A DNA stretch of 64,000 nucleotides from Roseibacillus persicicus (GTDB lineage: Bacteria > Verrucomicrobiota > Verrucomicrobiia > Verrucomicrobiales > Akkermansiaceae): assembly GCF_014651675.1 (NCBI RefSeq), contig NZ_BMXI01000015.1, positions 62,001 to 126,000 on the forward strand. Direction: 5' to 3'. The translations under genes and the position numbers were made by a program. This document shows positions 24,781-33,803 of this stretch, piece by piece (position 1 is the stretch's first letter; each line of letters begins with the position of its first letter). The notes beneath the pieces were generated by a model. The model saw only the letters and a program-made list of their open reading frames with translations, searched no databases and was not told the DNA's origin.

Positions 24781-25659
24781 CTAGGATCCACCTGATAGCC
24801 GCCGGTGTTTCGAGGGACGCCAACCGACCCATCGCTTGAAGGTGGTGGAGAAGGTGAAGGGATTTTGATAGCCGACCTCGCTGGCAATGCTTTCGATCTT
24901 CGCGTCGGTGGTCGAGAGAAGGTGGCACGCCTTCTGGATGCGCAGGAAGGTCACGTGTTGCATGGGGCTGCGGCCGAGTTCTTTCTTACACAGTCTGCGG
25001 AGATGTTCTTCGCTGACTGAGGCGAGGATGGCGAGTTCGGTCAGGGTCCAGGGTTTGCCCGGTTCCTGCTCAACCGCGTTCCAGACCCGGTAGAGGCGGC
25101 TGTCGCTTTGATAGGGTTGTGCGAAACGGGCCACGTAGGATTGCACGAGGTCAACCCAGAGCTGCATCGAAGCGGGGTTCCCGGTCGTGGAAGCTTCGGC
25201 TCGCAGGCCTTGAATGGCGCGCCGCATGGGGTCGGCGGGGAACTTGGCCGAGATGGGAGAATGCGCCGACACGATGGGGTTGACTTCGCGGGACTCGAGA
25301 TAGCGGACCCAAGAGAAGTGCCAGGGAGTGCCCTCTTCGCAACGAAGGGAATTCATCACGAACGGGGGGAGGAGGCAGGCTTCTCCGGCTCGGATTCGAT
25401 GCCAGGAACCGTCGACGAGCACGAGACCGGAGCCCTTGAAGCAGGCCAACATGAAAGTGCCTGATTGGTTGTAGCGGGTGACTTGGAAAGGGGCTTGAGC
25501 CCGCATCACGCCAAGATGTTCGAGGTCGTGTTGAGCGAGCAAAGGACAGAAGGGGTGATCGCGGAGCCACTCCCGCTCGTCGTCGCGACTCCCTCGAACC
25601 GCTTCGTAGTGCGTTCGCTCTCCAAGAATTTGTAAGTCTTTTGCTGAAGGGGCTCCCAT
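24781..25659 (-). CDS. AraC-family transcriptional regulator
   Basis: The 292-residue protein has an N-terminal cupin-like sensing domain (GTFMLACFKGSGLVLVDGSW, RIRAGEACLLPPFVMNSLRC). The C-terminal double helix-turn-helix of the AraC/XylS type follows (LTELAILASVSEEHLRRLCK, GRSPMQHVTFLRIQKACHLL, IASEVGYQNPFTFSTTFKRW). It probably responds to a sugar or polysaccharide product and may control the neighbouring SDR/heme-protein or sulfatase genes; the target is inferred from position only. Confidence 0.93.
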   Translation of the reverse strand: MGAPSAKDLQILGERTHYEAVRGSRDDEREWLRDHPFCPLLAQHDLEHLGVMRAQAPFQVTRYNQSGTFMLACFKGSGLVLVDGSWHRIRAGEACLLPPFVMNSLRCEEGTPWHFSWVRYLESREVNPIVSAHSPISAKFPADPMRRAIQGLRAEASTTGNPASMQLWVDLVQSYVARFAQPYQSDSRLYRVWNAVEQEPGKPWTLTELAILASVSEEHLRRLCKKELGRSPMQHVTFLRIQKACHLLSTTDAKIESIASEVGYQNPFTFSTTFKRWVGWRPSKHRRLSGGS

Positions 25660-25831
25660 CGGTAACCCCCAGTCTAGCCCACGACCTTTTGAAGAGAAGA
25701 AAAATCTACGAGCTCGGCGGGAGGATTGGGTGGATTATGAATAGGAGAGGGTCGGCCTGAGTTCGGGTGGTTTAGAGGTCTTGGGCGAATCAGGTGCGAA
25801 CGCGGTATTTCGTGTTCTCCCCCGGGAGCCG

Positions 25832-27118
25832 CTACGACGGTTGCTTGCTTGGCCCTTCTTCAGCGTCGGCTGCGTCATGAGTCTTTCCAAGGAAAATGCC
25901 AACGATGCCCCAGAGGACAGCAACGGCAGCACCGATACAGAGGGTGGGGGTGACTCCGAGCTTGAGCCAGGCATCTCCGAGAAAAGCGAGGACCCAGATC
26001 CAGACCACGTCGCCGCCCCGGTAGACCATCACGTCGATGATGGGCTTGGTCTTGAAGCGGGCTTCGCGGTCGACAGCGGTGAAGAGGATTTCGCGGGCGG
26101 GGCGGGTGATGGCGTAGTTGCCGGCGCGACGCACGACCTGCAGCGCGAGCACGAAGACCACGGCGGGGTTGGCGCTGAGTAAAAGAAGAAGCAGGGCGAC
26201 GAGGAAGGGGATGAGGGAGAGGGTGGTGGCCATCCCGAACCTGCGCGCGAGACGGTTGGTGGCGAAGATGCCGAGCAGGATGGTCAGGGTGTTGGTCGCG
26301 AGTTCGACCGAGCCGAGAAGCTCTTTGCGCTCTGCGCGCGAGTAGTCCCGGAGGAGGTCGGTCTGGGCAACATAGAGGAAGGCGCTGATGCCAGTGAAGA
26401 GGAAGATGAAGGCCGCGATGCCGAGGAGACGCCGGTGGGTGATGAACTCCATGAAGCCCGAGAAGGGGTTGGGGCTCAACTTGGGTGGGGTCTGCTTGTT
26501 CTGCTCCTTTCGATCAAAGATGCGATTGAGAAGGTGAATCAGCGGAAGGGTGAGCAGGAGAACGATGCCGGTGATGAGCAGGATGTTGGCGGCGTTGATG
26601 TGTTCCGCCAGCTGGAGAATGAGGAGAGGGCCGGCGATGGCTCCCGCACTGGCGCCGGTGTTAATGAAGCCGAAGACTCGCTTGCTCTCGCTCTTGTTGT
26701 AATGTTGCGAGATGAAGCTCCAGAAGACTGAGATCTGGAAGAGGTTGAAGACGCTGGTCCAGACGTAGAAGATTTTTCCTAACAGAGTCACTTCCACTTG
26801 GCCGGTCTTGTAGGCCAGATAGATGGCGATGAAGGAGGTGGCGAAAAAGGCGAAGACCCCGGGAACAAGGCGACGGAGCGAAACGAGGGAGGCGCAGAGG
26901 TTGTAGATGACCACCGCAATGGTCGAGAAGATGAAGGTGTAGGTCCACTGCATCGCCAGGCTGACGTCACCCCAATCACTGGGCAGGGCATCGCGCACGG
27001 GCTTCATGATGGTGTAAGAGGCCATCAGCATGAAGACGAAGACGAAGGAGATGAGTGCGCCCTTCGCTTCGGAAGGTTCCACTTGGGTGAGCCGGGTGAA
27101 GAGAGGCTTGTCGGTCAT
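25832..27118 (-). CDS. NTT/TLC-type nucleotide transporter-like membrane protein (Npt1/Npt2 family)
   Basis: The 428-residue protein has about twelve membrane helices and opens with SEAKGALISFVFVFMLMASY then TIMKPVRDALPSDWG, the pattern of ATP/ADP translocase-like NTT proteins found in chlamydiae, plastids and also free-living PVC bacteria. In free-living species the substrate is unknown and need not be ATP. The C-terminus (FLGDAWLKLGVTP, IVGIFLGKTHDA) is shared with the remnant at 15897-16058. It is divergently placed to the sulfatase at 27441 with about 320 bases between. Confidence 0.82.
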   Translation of the reverse strand: MTDKPLFTRLTQVEPSEAKGALISFVFVFMLMASYTIMKPVRDALPSDWGDVSLAMQWTYTFIFSTIAVVIYNLCASLVSLRRLVPGVFAFFATSFIAIYLAYKTGQVEVTLLGKIFYVWTSVFNLFQISVFWSFISQHYNKSESKRVFGFINTGASAGAIAGPLLILQLAEHINAANILLITGIVLLLTLPLIHLLNRIFDRKEQNKQTPPKLSPNPFSGFMEFITHRRLLGIAAFIFLFTGISAFLYVAQTDLLRDYSRAERKELLGSVELATNTLTILLGIFATNRLARRFGMATTLSLIPFLVALLLLLLSANPAVVFVLALQVVRRAGNYAITRPAREILFTAVDREARFKTKPIIDVMVYRGGDVVWIWVLAFLGDAWLKLGVTPTLCIGAAVAVLWGIVGIFLGKTHDAADAEEGPSKQPS

Positions 27119-27440
27119 AGAGGTGTTCTGGGATGATGGTGAGGTGCGTCTGGGCTATGTTTTGAAGGGAAAGGCGAGCAAAGTCAGGACCTTAACGCTG
27201 TCAGCATAGGGAAGGAAAGGGGAGTTATCGTAGCTTGGCAGGGCGACCTTTCACTGGATCTCAGGAATGGTGGAGATCATGCGAGAGGCTGAGGTTTGGT
27301 TTTCGCGGAAAACGTGTCGAGCGAGGCTTCTTTGTGTCGAAATTGTTGCGTGCGGAGCGGCGAATTGGCTTCAATCGTCAGAAGATTTCCCCATCGAGTC
27401 TTCTTGTATAGGTCTTTGAGCAAAAAGCGTATAAAGAATC
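27119..27440. other. Divergent promoter region between transporter and sulfatase genes
   Basis: These 322 bases separate two divergent genes and hold no supported coding frame. An AT-rich stretch (TATAGG near 27409 and GTATAAAGAATC just before the sulfatase ATG) is the likely promoter/leader for the rightward gene. No clear operator symmetry was found. Confidence 0.45.
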
Positions 27441-28856
27441 ATGACCCTTCGAACGATACTTCTTTCCGCTCTGGTGGTGTTCTCGGTGCCGCACCTGACG
27501 GCCGAGGACCGTCTGCCAAACATCGTCGTGATTCTGGCGGATGACCTTGGTTACGGGGATTTGAGTTGTTACGGGGCTTCCCGGATCTCGACTCCCAATA
27601 TCGACCTGCTGGCGAAAGAGGGGATGAAGATGAGCGATGCGCACTCGGCGGCGTCGTTGTGTTCGCCCTCGCGTTACGGGGTGTTGACGGGGAAGGCTCC
27701 CTGGCGCCTGCATAAGAAGGGGAATGGTTACCGGATCGCCTCGGGTCAGCCCACGATGGCATCTTTCTTGAAAGAGCATGGCTACGTCTCGGCCGCGATT
27801 GGGAAGTGGCACTTGGGCTACAGCAAGGATTGGAACCAGTTGCCGATTACCGGACCTTTGGAGGTCGGGTTCGACTATCACTTTGGCGTTCCTCAGAATC
27901 ACAACGATTCCACCCGGGCCTTCATCGAGAATCACGACCTCGTGGGTCGCAAGCCGGGGGAGGAGTTCCGCATCGTGGAAGGGCAGGATTTTCCCGATGG
28001 ATTGGCCGAGCCCCGCGTGGATGACCAAGTCGACACTACCCTGACGAACAAGGCGGTGGACTTTATCCGTAAAAATGCCGGGGGGCCGTTCTTTCTCTAC
28101 TTCACCCCCTGCGCCCCGCACACCCACGTGACTCCTGCAGAGGACTTCCGGGGCACGAGTAAGGCCGGGCTCTACGGTGACCATATTCAAGAACTGGACG
28201 CGCATGTGGGGACCTTGCTGCGCACGCTGGAGGACTTGGAATTGACTGAGGAGACGATTGTCATTTTCACCAGCGACAATGGCTCCACGCCCAAGGACTT
28301 CAAGGGGACACATGGGGTGAATCTGAACCTCGCAAGCGAAGCCGGCGAGGTGCGTAAGAAGTTTCGCACCGCCAAGGAGGACGCCAAGAAGATGGGGCAC
28401 GTCACCAATGGAATCTGGAAAGATGGCAAGGGTCATCCCTACGAGGGTGGTCACCGCGTGCCCTTCGTGGTGCGTTGGCCTGGAAAGATCGCGGCGGGGA
28501 GCGAGTCCGATGCGCTCTTGACCCTCACCGACTTGTTCGCCACTGCGGCGGATGTGATTGATGAGGAGCTGCCCGAGAACGGAGCCGAGGATTCCTTCTC
28601 GGTCCTGCCCGTCTTTTTGGGAGAAGGGCAGCCCGAGCGTTCCGCGATTTTCATCCAAGGCGATGGCAAGGATGAGGCGATCTCGGTCTGTGCTGGCCAG
28701 TGGAAGCTGATTGCGCGGGCGGAGGGCAGCGAGCTCTATGACCTGAGCCAAGACCCGGGCGAGTCGAACAACCTTTTGGAAGAAAAACCGGAAGTTGCTG
28801 CGCGTTTGCGGGCTGCTCTCAACGAGGCAGAGAGCAAGGGACGGACCCGGCCTTAG
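27441..28856 (+). CDS. Secreted sulfatase (arylsulfatase A-like)
   Basis: The 471-residue protein has a Sec signal (MTLRTILLSALVVFSVPHLT), metal-binding ADDLGYGDLSCYGA, the formylglycine motif CSPSR with Cys74, then KWHLGYSKDW and FTSDNGSTPKD. It belongs to the alkaline-phosphatase-like arylsulfatase family and should remove sulfate from glycans outside the cytoplasm. It is followed by another sulfatase 127 bases downstream on the same strand. The two could be co-regulated for one sulfated polysaccharide. Confidence 0.92.
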   Translation: MTLRTILLSALVVFSVPHLTAEDRLPNIVVILADDLGYGDLSCYGASRISTPNIDLLAKEGMKMSDAHSAASLCSPSRYGVLTGKAPWRLHKKGNGYRIASGQPTMASFLKEHGYVSAAIGKWHLGYSKDWNQLPITGPLEVGFDYHFGVPQNHNDSTRAFIENHDLVGRKPGEEFRIVEGQDFPDGLAEPRVDDQVDTTLTNKAVDFIRKNAGGPFFLYFTPCAPHTHVTPAEDFRGTSKAGLYGDHIQELDAHVGTLLRTLEDLELTEETIVIFTSDNGSTPKDFKGTHGVNLNLASEAGEVRKKFRTAKEDAKKMGHVTNGIWKDGKGHPYEGGHRVPFVVRWPGKIAAGSESDALLTLTDLFATAADVIDEELPENGAEDSFSVLPVFLGEGQPERSAIFIQGDGKDEAISVCAGQWKLIARAEGSELYDLSQDPGESNNLLEEKPEVAARLRAALNEAESKGRTRP

Positions 28857-28983
28857 GTTGACTATCGTTTCTTGTCGCAGGTGAACGTGGATAAACGCAG
28901 TTTTTCCGAGACTTGGCTTGGAAAGTGGTGTGATTGGGTGCGGTTCGTTGGGATTCGCATATCTGGTAAAGAGTTTGAATTTC

Positions 28984-30738
28984 ATGAACGCACCCACTCG
29001 TCTTTTTTCCCTGTTAGGCTTCGCACTCTTTTCAGGCTTCGGCATTTCGCAAGCGGCGGAGCGCCCGAATGTCCTCTTCATCGCAGTGGACGATTTGCGT
29101 CCGGCGATTGGCTGCTATGGCGATGCGATTGCGGTCACTCCAAACCTTGACCGGCTGGCAAAGAGGGGGGTGCAGTTCAACAACGCCTACTGCCAGGTCG
29201 CGGTGTGCAATCCTTCGCGGGCCAGTTTGATGACGGGCTTGCGTCCCGATAATCTAGGGGTCTGGACTTTGCCGGTGCACTTTCGCGAGGCCAAGCCTGA
29301 CGCGGTCACCATCCCGCAGTGGTTTCGGAAGTTCGGCTACACCGCGGTGAGCCATGGCAAGATTTTCCACAATCCCACCCCCGACCCGCAGTCCTGGAGC
29401 GAGCCCATCCGCCCGCTGCCGTCTTTGCCCTTTCCCTATCCCAAAGGCACGCGCGAGCTCATCAAGGAAGCGGCGGCCAAGCTGCCGGCGCGGGATTGGC
29501 GCAAGAAGAGTCTCCGTCCGCCCAGCACTGGCGCGCCCGAGCTGCCGGATGACAAGCTGCTCGACGGAGCCCGCACCCTGATGGCGATTGATGACCTCCG
29601 GCGCTTGGGACAGGCACCCGAGCCCTTCTTTTTGGCGATGGGCTACATTCGCCCGCACCTGGCCTGGGTCGCGCCCAAGAAGTATTGGGACCTTTATGAG
29701 CCTGCCACTCTTCCGGTTCTAACAGACGAAACTATCACCCCCGATACGCCCGCCTACGCGCTGCACAACAATAGCGAGCTGACCCACTATGTGGACCTGA
29801 TTGACTTGCCGCGTCCTTGGCAGGAGGAGACCGTCGCGGAGGACAAGGCGCGCCAACTGGCGCATGCCTATTACGCCTGTGTCAGCTATGTCGATGCCCA
29901 GATTGGGCTGCTGTTAGATGCGCTCGATGAGGAAGGGCTGGCTGACAACACCATCATCGTGCTGTGGAGTGACCACGGCTGGAAGCTGGGGGAATATCGT
30001 GGATGGGGGAAGATGACCAACTACGAGATCGATGCCCGCGTGCCCCTGTTCATCGCTGCTCCGGGCCTGCAGACCGCCGGGCAGCAGAGTGACCAGCTGG
30101 TGGAGCTGCTCGATCTTTATCCCACCCTTTGCGACTTGGCGGGAATCGACAAGCCGGACTTCGTGGATGGGCGCAGCTTGCTGCCGGTGCTGGAAAATGT
30201 GGAGCAGGCGGTTCGCGAGGGCGCGGTGAATCAATACTATCGGCGTTGGGAGGGGCGGGAATACATGGGCTATTCCATCCGCAGCCAAGAGTATCGCCTC
30301 GTCGAGTGGCGGGACTTTACCACGGGCGAAGTGACCGCCCGCGAGCTCTACGACCATCGCAGTGAGCATTCCGAGAAAGAGAATATCGCCGAATCCGCCG
30401 AGCCTCAGGTGGTGGAGGGGCTGACCGCCGAGTTGCTCAAGACCCATCCGCGGAAGGGGTTCAGCCTCGTGCCCACCGTTCATTCCAATCCCGCCCCCGG
30501 GCGACTGGAGGCCAAGTTGACGATTGCGAATCACAGCGAGAGCGAGCTTTTTATCTATCCCATTACGCCTCTCGGCTACCGATCCCGTCCTCAGACGAGA
30601 AAGCTCAAGCCTACTGAAACCCTCACCCTGGATTCCAGCATCGGCTCCGTCTACGTCATCGAGAGCGCCGATGGAAAAGTCCACCAAATCCACTCCCCGG
30701 CTTTTCCCGAAGCGGTGGTGGAGGTGAAGGGGCATTAG
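28984..30738 (+). CDS. Secreted sulfatase, iduronate-2-sulfatase-like
   Basis: The ATG at 28984 gives a clean signal peptide (MNAPTRLFSLLGFALFSGFG) and a 584-residue protein; an upstream in-frame start would add 22 residues without function. The AVDDLRPAIGCYGD and TPNLDRLAKRG motifs are the classic iduronate-2-sulfatase pattern, with formylglycine motif CNPSR at Cys75 and WSDHGWKLGE. The C-terminal 110 residues, after the usual sulfatase end, form an extra beta-rich stretch (LEAKLTIANHSESELFIYPI). The true glycan is unknown; many marine relatives act on algal sulfated polysaccharides. Confidence 0.92.
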   Translation: MNAPTRLFSLLGFALFSGFGISQAAERPNVLFIAVDDLRPAIGCYGDAIAVTPNLDRLAKRGVQFNNAYCQVAVCNPSRASLMTGLRPDNLGVWTLPVHFREAKPDAVTIPQWFRKFGYTAVSHGKIFHNPTPDPQSWSEPIRPLPSLPFPYPKGTRELIKEAAAKLPARDWRKKSLRPPSTGAPELPDDKLLDGARTLMAIDDLRRLGQAPEPFFLAMGYIRPHLAWVAPKKYWDLYEPATLPVLTDETITPDTPAYALHNNSELTHYVDLIDLPRPWQEETVAEDKARQLAHAYYACVSYVDAQIGLLLDALDEEGLADNTIIVLWSDHGWKLGEYRGWGKMTNYEIDARVPLFIAAPGLQTAGQQSDQLVELLDLYPTLCDLAGIDKPDFVDGRSLLPVLENVEQAVREGAVNQYYRRWEGREYMGYSIRSQEYRLVEWRDFTTGEVTARELYDHRSEHSEKENIAESAEPQVVEGLTAELLKTHPRKGFSLVPTVHSNPAPGRLEAKLTIANHSESELFIYPITPLGYRSRPQTRKLKPTETLTLDSSIGSVYVIESADGKVHQIHSPAFPEAVVEVKGH

Positions 30739-30905
30739 GGAAGAGACCGCGAAACTGGCAAAAATCGCGAAACCGGAACGGGATAAACAACTTCGCTCCT
30801 TTAGCCATTCTAGTGGACTCTAAATCACCACGGACCGGCCTCGTTCCGAGTGGAATTGTCAGAAGTCCCGAAGTTGCTGTTGCTCACAGTTGGAGATTTG
30901 GCCAC

Positions 30906-31919
30906 TTATTGCTCTTCGTCCAGTTGACTCAGTTCTAGGAATTCGTGGAGCTTTGCTTGCAAGAGTTTTTTGTCGGGCAGTTTGGTTTCGTAGTGGGCAA
31001 TGAGGGCCGGAGAAAGCGAGCGACTCAAGGCATACTCCACGACTTCGTCATCTTTGCTGGCGCAAAGGAGGAGACCGATGCTGGGGTTTTCGTGCTCTTT
31101 CCTGATGTCGCGGTCGAGCGCCTCCAGGTAGAAATTCAGCTTCCCCAGGTGCTCGGGTTCGAAACGTCCGACTTTGAGTTCGATGGCAACCAGACAGTTC
31201 AGCTCGCGGTGGAAGAAGAGAAGATCGAGGGCGAAGTCCTGATTGCCCACTTGGATGGGGTGCTCCGAACCGATGAAGCAAAAATCCCGCCCGAGTTCGG
31301 TTAGGAACTCGCGGATTTTTTGGATGAGTCCTTGGTGAAGATCGTTTTCGGAGTGGGCAGCGGGTAGATCGAGGAATTCTACGAGATAAGAGTCTTTGAA
31401 AATCGATTCCGCAGAGGGGTGCAACTGGTTCACCACTGGTGAGATATCTGGGGAGCTGAGAGCAACTCTCTCAAAAAGTGCGCCCTTGAGTTGTCGCTCC
31501 AGCTCGCGGCTGGACCACTCTTCCTTTTCTACCATGTTGAGGTAAAAGTTCCGTTCTTCCGGGCTTTTGCATTGGCTGATGATCAAAAGATGATGAGTCC
31601 AACTCAATTGTCTCGGCAGTGCTGAGACAATTTCCAGGTCCGGGTAAACCTCAAAGAATTGGCGCATTCGATAGAGATTTGGCCGAGTGAAACCTCTCAA
31701 CCCTGGTTGGCTCACTTTCAGGTAGGCGGCCAATTGTTCGATCGTTTTCTTTCCCCATCCATTTGTTTCAATCTTCCTGCTTAAGATTCTGCCCACCTCC
31801 CAGTAAAGGGACACAAGCTCGTGGTTGACGGCTTGGAGGGCGCGCCTCCTGCGTTCACTCACCAAGGTCGCAATCTTTGAAAAATCGCTTTGTTCAGAAG
31901 GTGTCAGTTCGTGGCTCAT
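30906..31919 (-). CDS. DUF1016 (YhcG-type) PD-(D/E)xK nuclease-like protein, solitary
   Basis: The 337-residue protein has the DUF1016 N-terminal helices (LVSLYWEVGRILSRKI, NLYRMRQFFEVYP), the LSWTHH motif at about 105-110, and the nuclease core D232, E247, K249 (FALDLLFFHRELNC, VAIELKVGRFEPEHLGKLNF). It is related to the copy inside the R-M island but lacks the long hairpin linker. It has no R-M genes beside it and lies next to the decayed integron, so it may be a mobile defence orphan. A single hairpin lies at 31606-31632, at the same protein position as the linker hairpins of the other copy. Confidence 0.9.
   Translation of the reverse strand: MSHELTPSEQSDFSKIATLVSERRRRALQAVNHELVSLYWEVGRILSRKIETNGWGKKTIEQLAAYLKVSQPGLRGFTRPNLYRMRQFFEVYPDLEIVSALPRQLSWTHHLLIISQCKSPEERNFYLNMVEKEEWSSRELERQLKGALFERVALSSPDISPVVNQLHPSAESIFKDSYLVEFLDLPAAHSENDLHQGLIQKIREFLTELGRDFCFIGSEHPIQVGNQDFALDLLFFHRELNCLVAIELKVGRFEPEHLGKLNFYLEALDRDIRKEHENPSIGLLLCASKDDEVVEYALSRSLSPALIAHYETKLPDKKLLQAKLHEFLELSQLDEEQ
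31606..31632. repeat. Palindrome in the second DUF1016 gene
   Basis: Nine-base arms AATTGTCTC (31606-31614) and GAGACAATT (31624-31632) flank GGCAGTGCT, within which GCA and TGC can also pair. It encodes residues just before the LSWTHH motif, the position where the other DUF1016 gene carries its hairpins. Confidence 0.7.
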
Positions 31920-32036
31920 CCTGATTTTGTTCTTTTGAACATTATTAGAGGATCAGCCAAAGAAGCAAGCATGTTTGTCGCGGTGGAACTCCGCCAGTGC
32001 GCTCGGCAGAGATGGGGTTGTCGAAGCCCGGCTCGG

Positions 32037-32516
32037 TCATCTCGTCGGCGGACTGAGAAACCGAGTCGAAGGCGAACCGGAGAGCAACGGAGATGGCCGC
32101 AGGCAAACAGGTAACCCGCAGGGTTGAGCGTCAGCCCAAGAATGCCCAATTGGAGCAGAGCCAGCCTCTTTGGCTAACTCCTCCCTGCGAGCACCCTTTC
32201 TCTTTTCCGCGATCTTTGCAGGCCCTAATTGAGATTGCGAAACCATCCCCTCCTTTCCCTCATCACTGGCCGTTTCAACCCCTTTACCAAATTGAAGCAA
32301 AAGCTCTTGGAGGATTTGAGCCACCGTCCGAGCCTGCTGCTGCAGATTCGGACCCTGCCCCTTCGACGCAATCTTCTTCAAGAAAAGCGGAATCGAATCC
32401 GGTTCCCGAGGAGAATTTCCTGACTTTAGGCAAAAATCGATAAAGAATCGGCACCATTTCAAAGGATAACCCACCTCTGATCGACTGAACTGACGGCGGG
32501 TCAACTCCTGTCTCAA
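32037..32516 (-). pseudogene. Integron-type integrase fragment (N-terminal core-binding domain)
   Basis: The first 75 or so residues (RRQFSRSEVGYPLKWCRFFI, DFCLKSGNSPREPDSIPLFL, KKIASKGQGPNLQQQARTVA) resemble the SAM-like N-terminal domain of integron integrases from environmental bacteria. The catalytic tyrosine-recombinase domain is absent; after about residue 80 the frame becomes low-quality sequence and ends. The start codon would be TTG near 32516. Its leftward orientation, opposite to the lysozyme-like gene with an intervening non-coding stretch, is the standard intI-attI-cassette layout. Without the R-H-R-Y residues it cannot recombine. Confidence 0.6.
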
Positions 32517-32725
32517 AACAGCTTCAATCTAAAGTGGAATCGGTCGCATGGAATGATATCAAGGGGCTGAATATCATCCACTTGCAGAATGATATCCAGA
32601 CAAGAAATAAAGAGAAACCTTGATTCCTGCCATGTTTCTCAACATTTTTCACAAAGATTTCTGGAGATATCTAGGGGTCTGGGTAATAAATTGTTCTGCT
32701 AAAATAACCCAACCAACTAAAAAAT
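32517..32725. other. Candidate attI/promoter region of the decayed integron
   Basis: This AT-rich gap lies between the integrase fragment (leftwards) and the cassette gene (rightwards), where attI and the integrase promoter would be. It contains the direct repeat GAATGATATC at 32551-32560 and 32587-32596 with an inverted half (ATATCAT, 32571-32577) between. A possible G/TT crossover point is at 32693 (GTTCTGC). Assignment is by position and weak motif only. Confidence 0.35.
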
Positions 32726-33664
32726 ATGACATATACGAAATACATCGTTCTAGCAGCCTTATCGTTAGGCGCTGCATGCACATCTACTCCACAGTCTCAA
32801 CCAGAAAGAGTCAATCTAATTGCAAACGTTTCGGAGTATGACCCCAAAAAAGACGTTAAAGATAAAGAATCTCCTATAAATACAAATGGTGAATTTTCGG
32901 ACTTTGATGCTAAATACATAAAATCACAAGGTGTAGACGCCCTAATAGCTAGAGCAACTACTGTTTCTGGAGATAATTTATACAAGAACTATAAAGGCTT
33001 GAAAATTCTTGATAACGATAGACGTTTTTCTGATTTCATGAAAGCTGCTGATCAGGCTGGATTACGATTAGGAGCCTATCATCTTTTAAGACCAAATGAA
33101 GATCCAGTAAAGCAAGCTGATTACTATCTTGAAACAATCAAAGATTGCTATGAAAATAGAAAACTTAAAAACGCTAAGTTTTTAATGGTTCTTGATGCAG
33201 GATTCTCATCTGTGCCTGGTAAAGTCGCAAAAAGAGACGGTATAGATCCAAAAACTATTAGGCAACGTGTTACTGAGAAAGAGGTCATAACATTCATTAA
33301 ACGTATTTATGAAAAAACGGGGAAATATCCATTCTATTATCCAGAAGGAGGAGCTTCTTATGGCGAGATCGCCAGTTGGTCTCAACCATCAAAAAAACTT
33401 CTACTGAAATGTCCATTATGGATTCCTAGATTTACAGAAATTGATCCGTTTAAAGGAAGAAGCGTAACGCCTTGGAAAAACTGGACGATGCATCAATATG
33501 CAAGTGCTCTTAGTAGAATGGACAATAAATACTATTATTACTATCATGATAGTCTAACAGTCATTAAAAGGAATAATAATATCATACCCCTGGAGCTTAG
33601 TCGATGGAATAAAAGCATCCCATCGGAGTTATGGGATGATCATTCTTACGATGCTTCAAAATAA
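32726..33664 (+). CDS. GH25-like (lysozyme fold) lipoprotein, integron cassette gene
   Basis: The 312-residue protein has a lipoprotein-type leader (LAALSLGAAC). A GH25-like body includes VDALIARATTVSGDN, AADQAGLRLGAYHLLRPNED, and VKQADYYLETI. GH25 muramidases normally have an Asp-x-Glu catalytic motif after the third strand; here the site reads LMVLDAGF, keeping the Asp but with Gly where Glu is expected, so activity is doubtful. The gene is strikingly AT-rich and uses AAA, ATA and TTA codons far more than its neighbours. Flanked by an integrase fragment and an attC-like site, it is best explained as a captured cassette. Confidence 0.72.
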   Translation: MTYTKYIVLAALSLGAACTSTPQSQPERVNLIANVSEYDPKKDVKDKESPINTNGEFSDFDAKYIKSQGVDALIARATTVSGDNLYKNYKGLKILDNDRRFSDFMKAADQAGLRLGAYHLLRPNEDPVKQADYYLETIKDCYENRKLKNAKFLMVLDAGFSSVPGKVAKRDGIDPKTIRQRVTEKEVITFIKRIYEKTGKYPFYYPEGGASYGEIASWSQPSKKLLLKCPLWIPRFTEIDPFKGRSVTPWKNWTMHQYASALSRMDNKYYYYYHDSLTVIKRNNNIIPLELSRWNKSIPSELWDDHSYDASK

Positions 33665-33679
33665 AAACTAAACAAAAAG

Positions 33680-33803
33680 GCAGAACAAGGCGCTGCACCT
33701 AATCCCTGACCCGCCCCGATGTTACGTTTTATGACCATTCAACCATCAACCAAAAGTCTACGCTCGCCCTCTGGTCAGGGATAGGTGAGCTATGACGTTC
33801 TTG
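33680..33803 (+). other. attC-like integron recombination site
   Basis: The stretch starts R'' GCAGAAC (33680-33686), spacer AAGGC, L'' GCTGCACC, and ends L' GGTGAGC, spacer TATGAC, R' GTTCTTG with crossover G at 33797. L'' pairs with L' except for one extra G, the classical extrahelical base. The inner arms CACCTAATCCCTGACC (33696-33711) and GGTCAGGGATAGGTG (33773-33787) pair over 15 bases with one bulged A. About 60 bases of variable loop lie between. It begins 16 bases after the cassette gene stop, as expected for attC. Confidence 0.7.

Noticed and set aside
27378-29081. Long open frame of 567 codons on the minus strand
   Set aside because: It lies antisense over the sulfatase at 27441-28856, whose motifs are certain; the antisense frame has no family pattern and is a product of high GC.
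33788-33799. IS5 transposase frame extended upstream as SYDV
   Set aside because: These codons fit the attC 3' half (GGTGAGC, TATGAC, GTT) better; transposase similarity is clear only from LADRGYDSD on.
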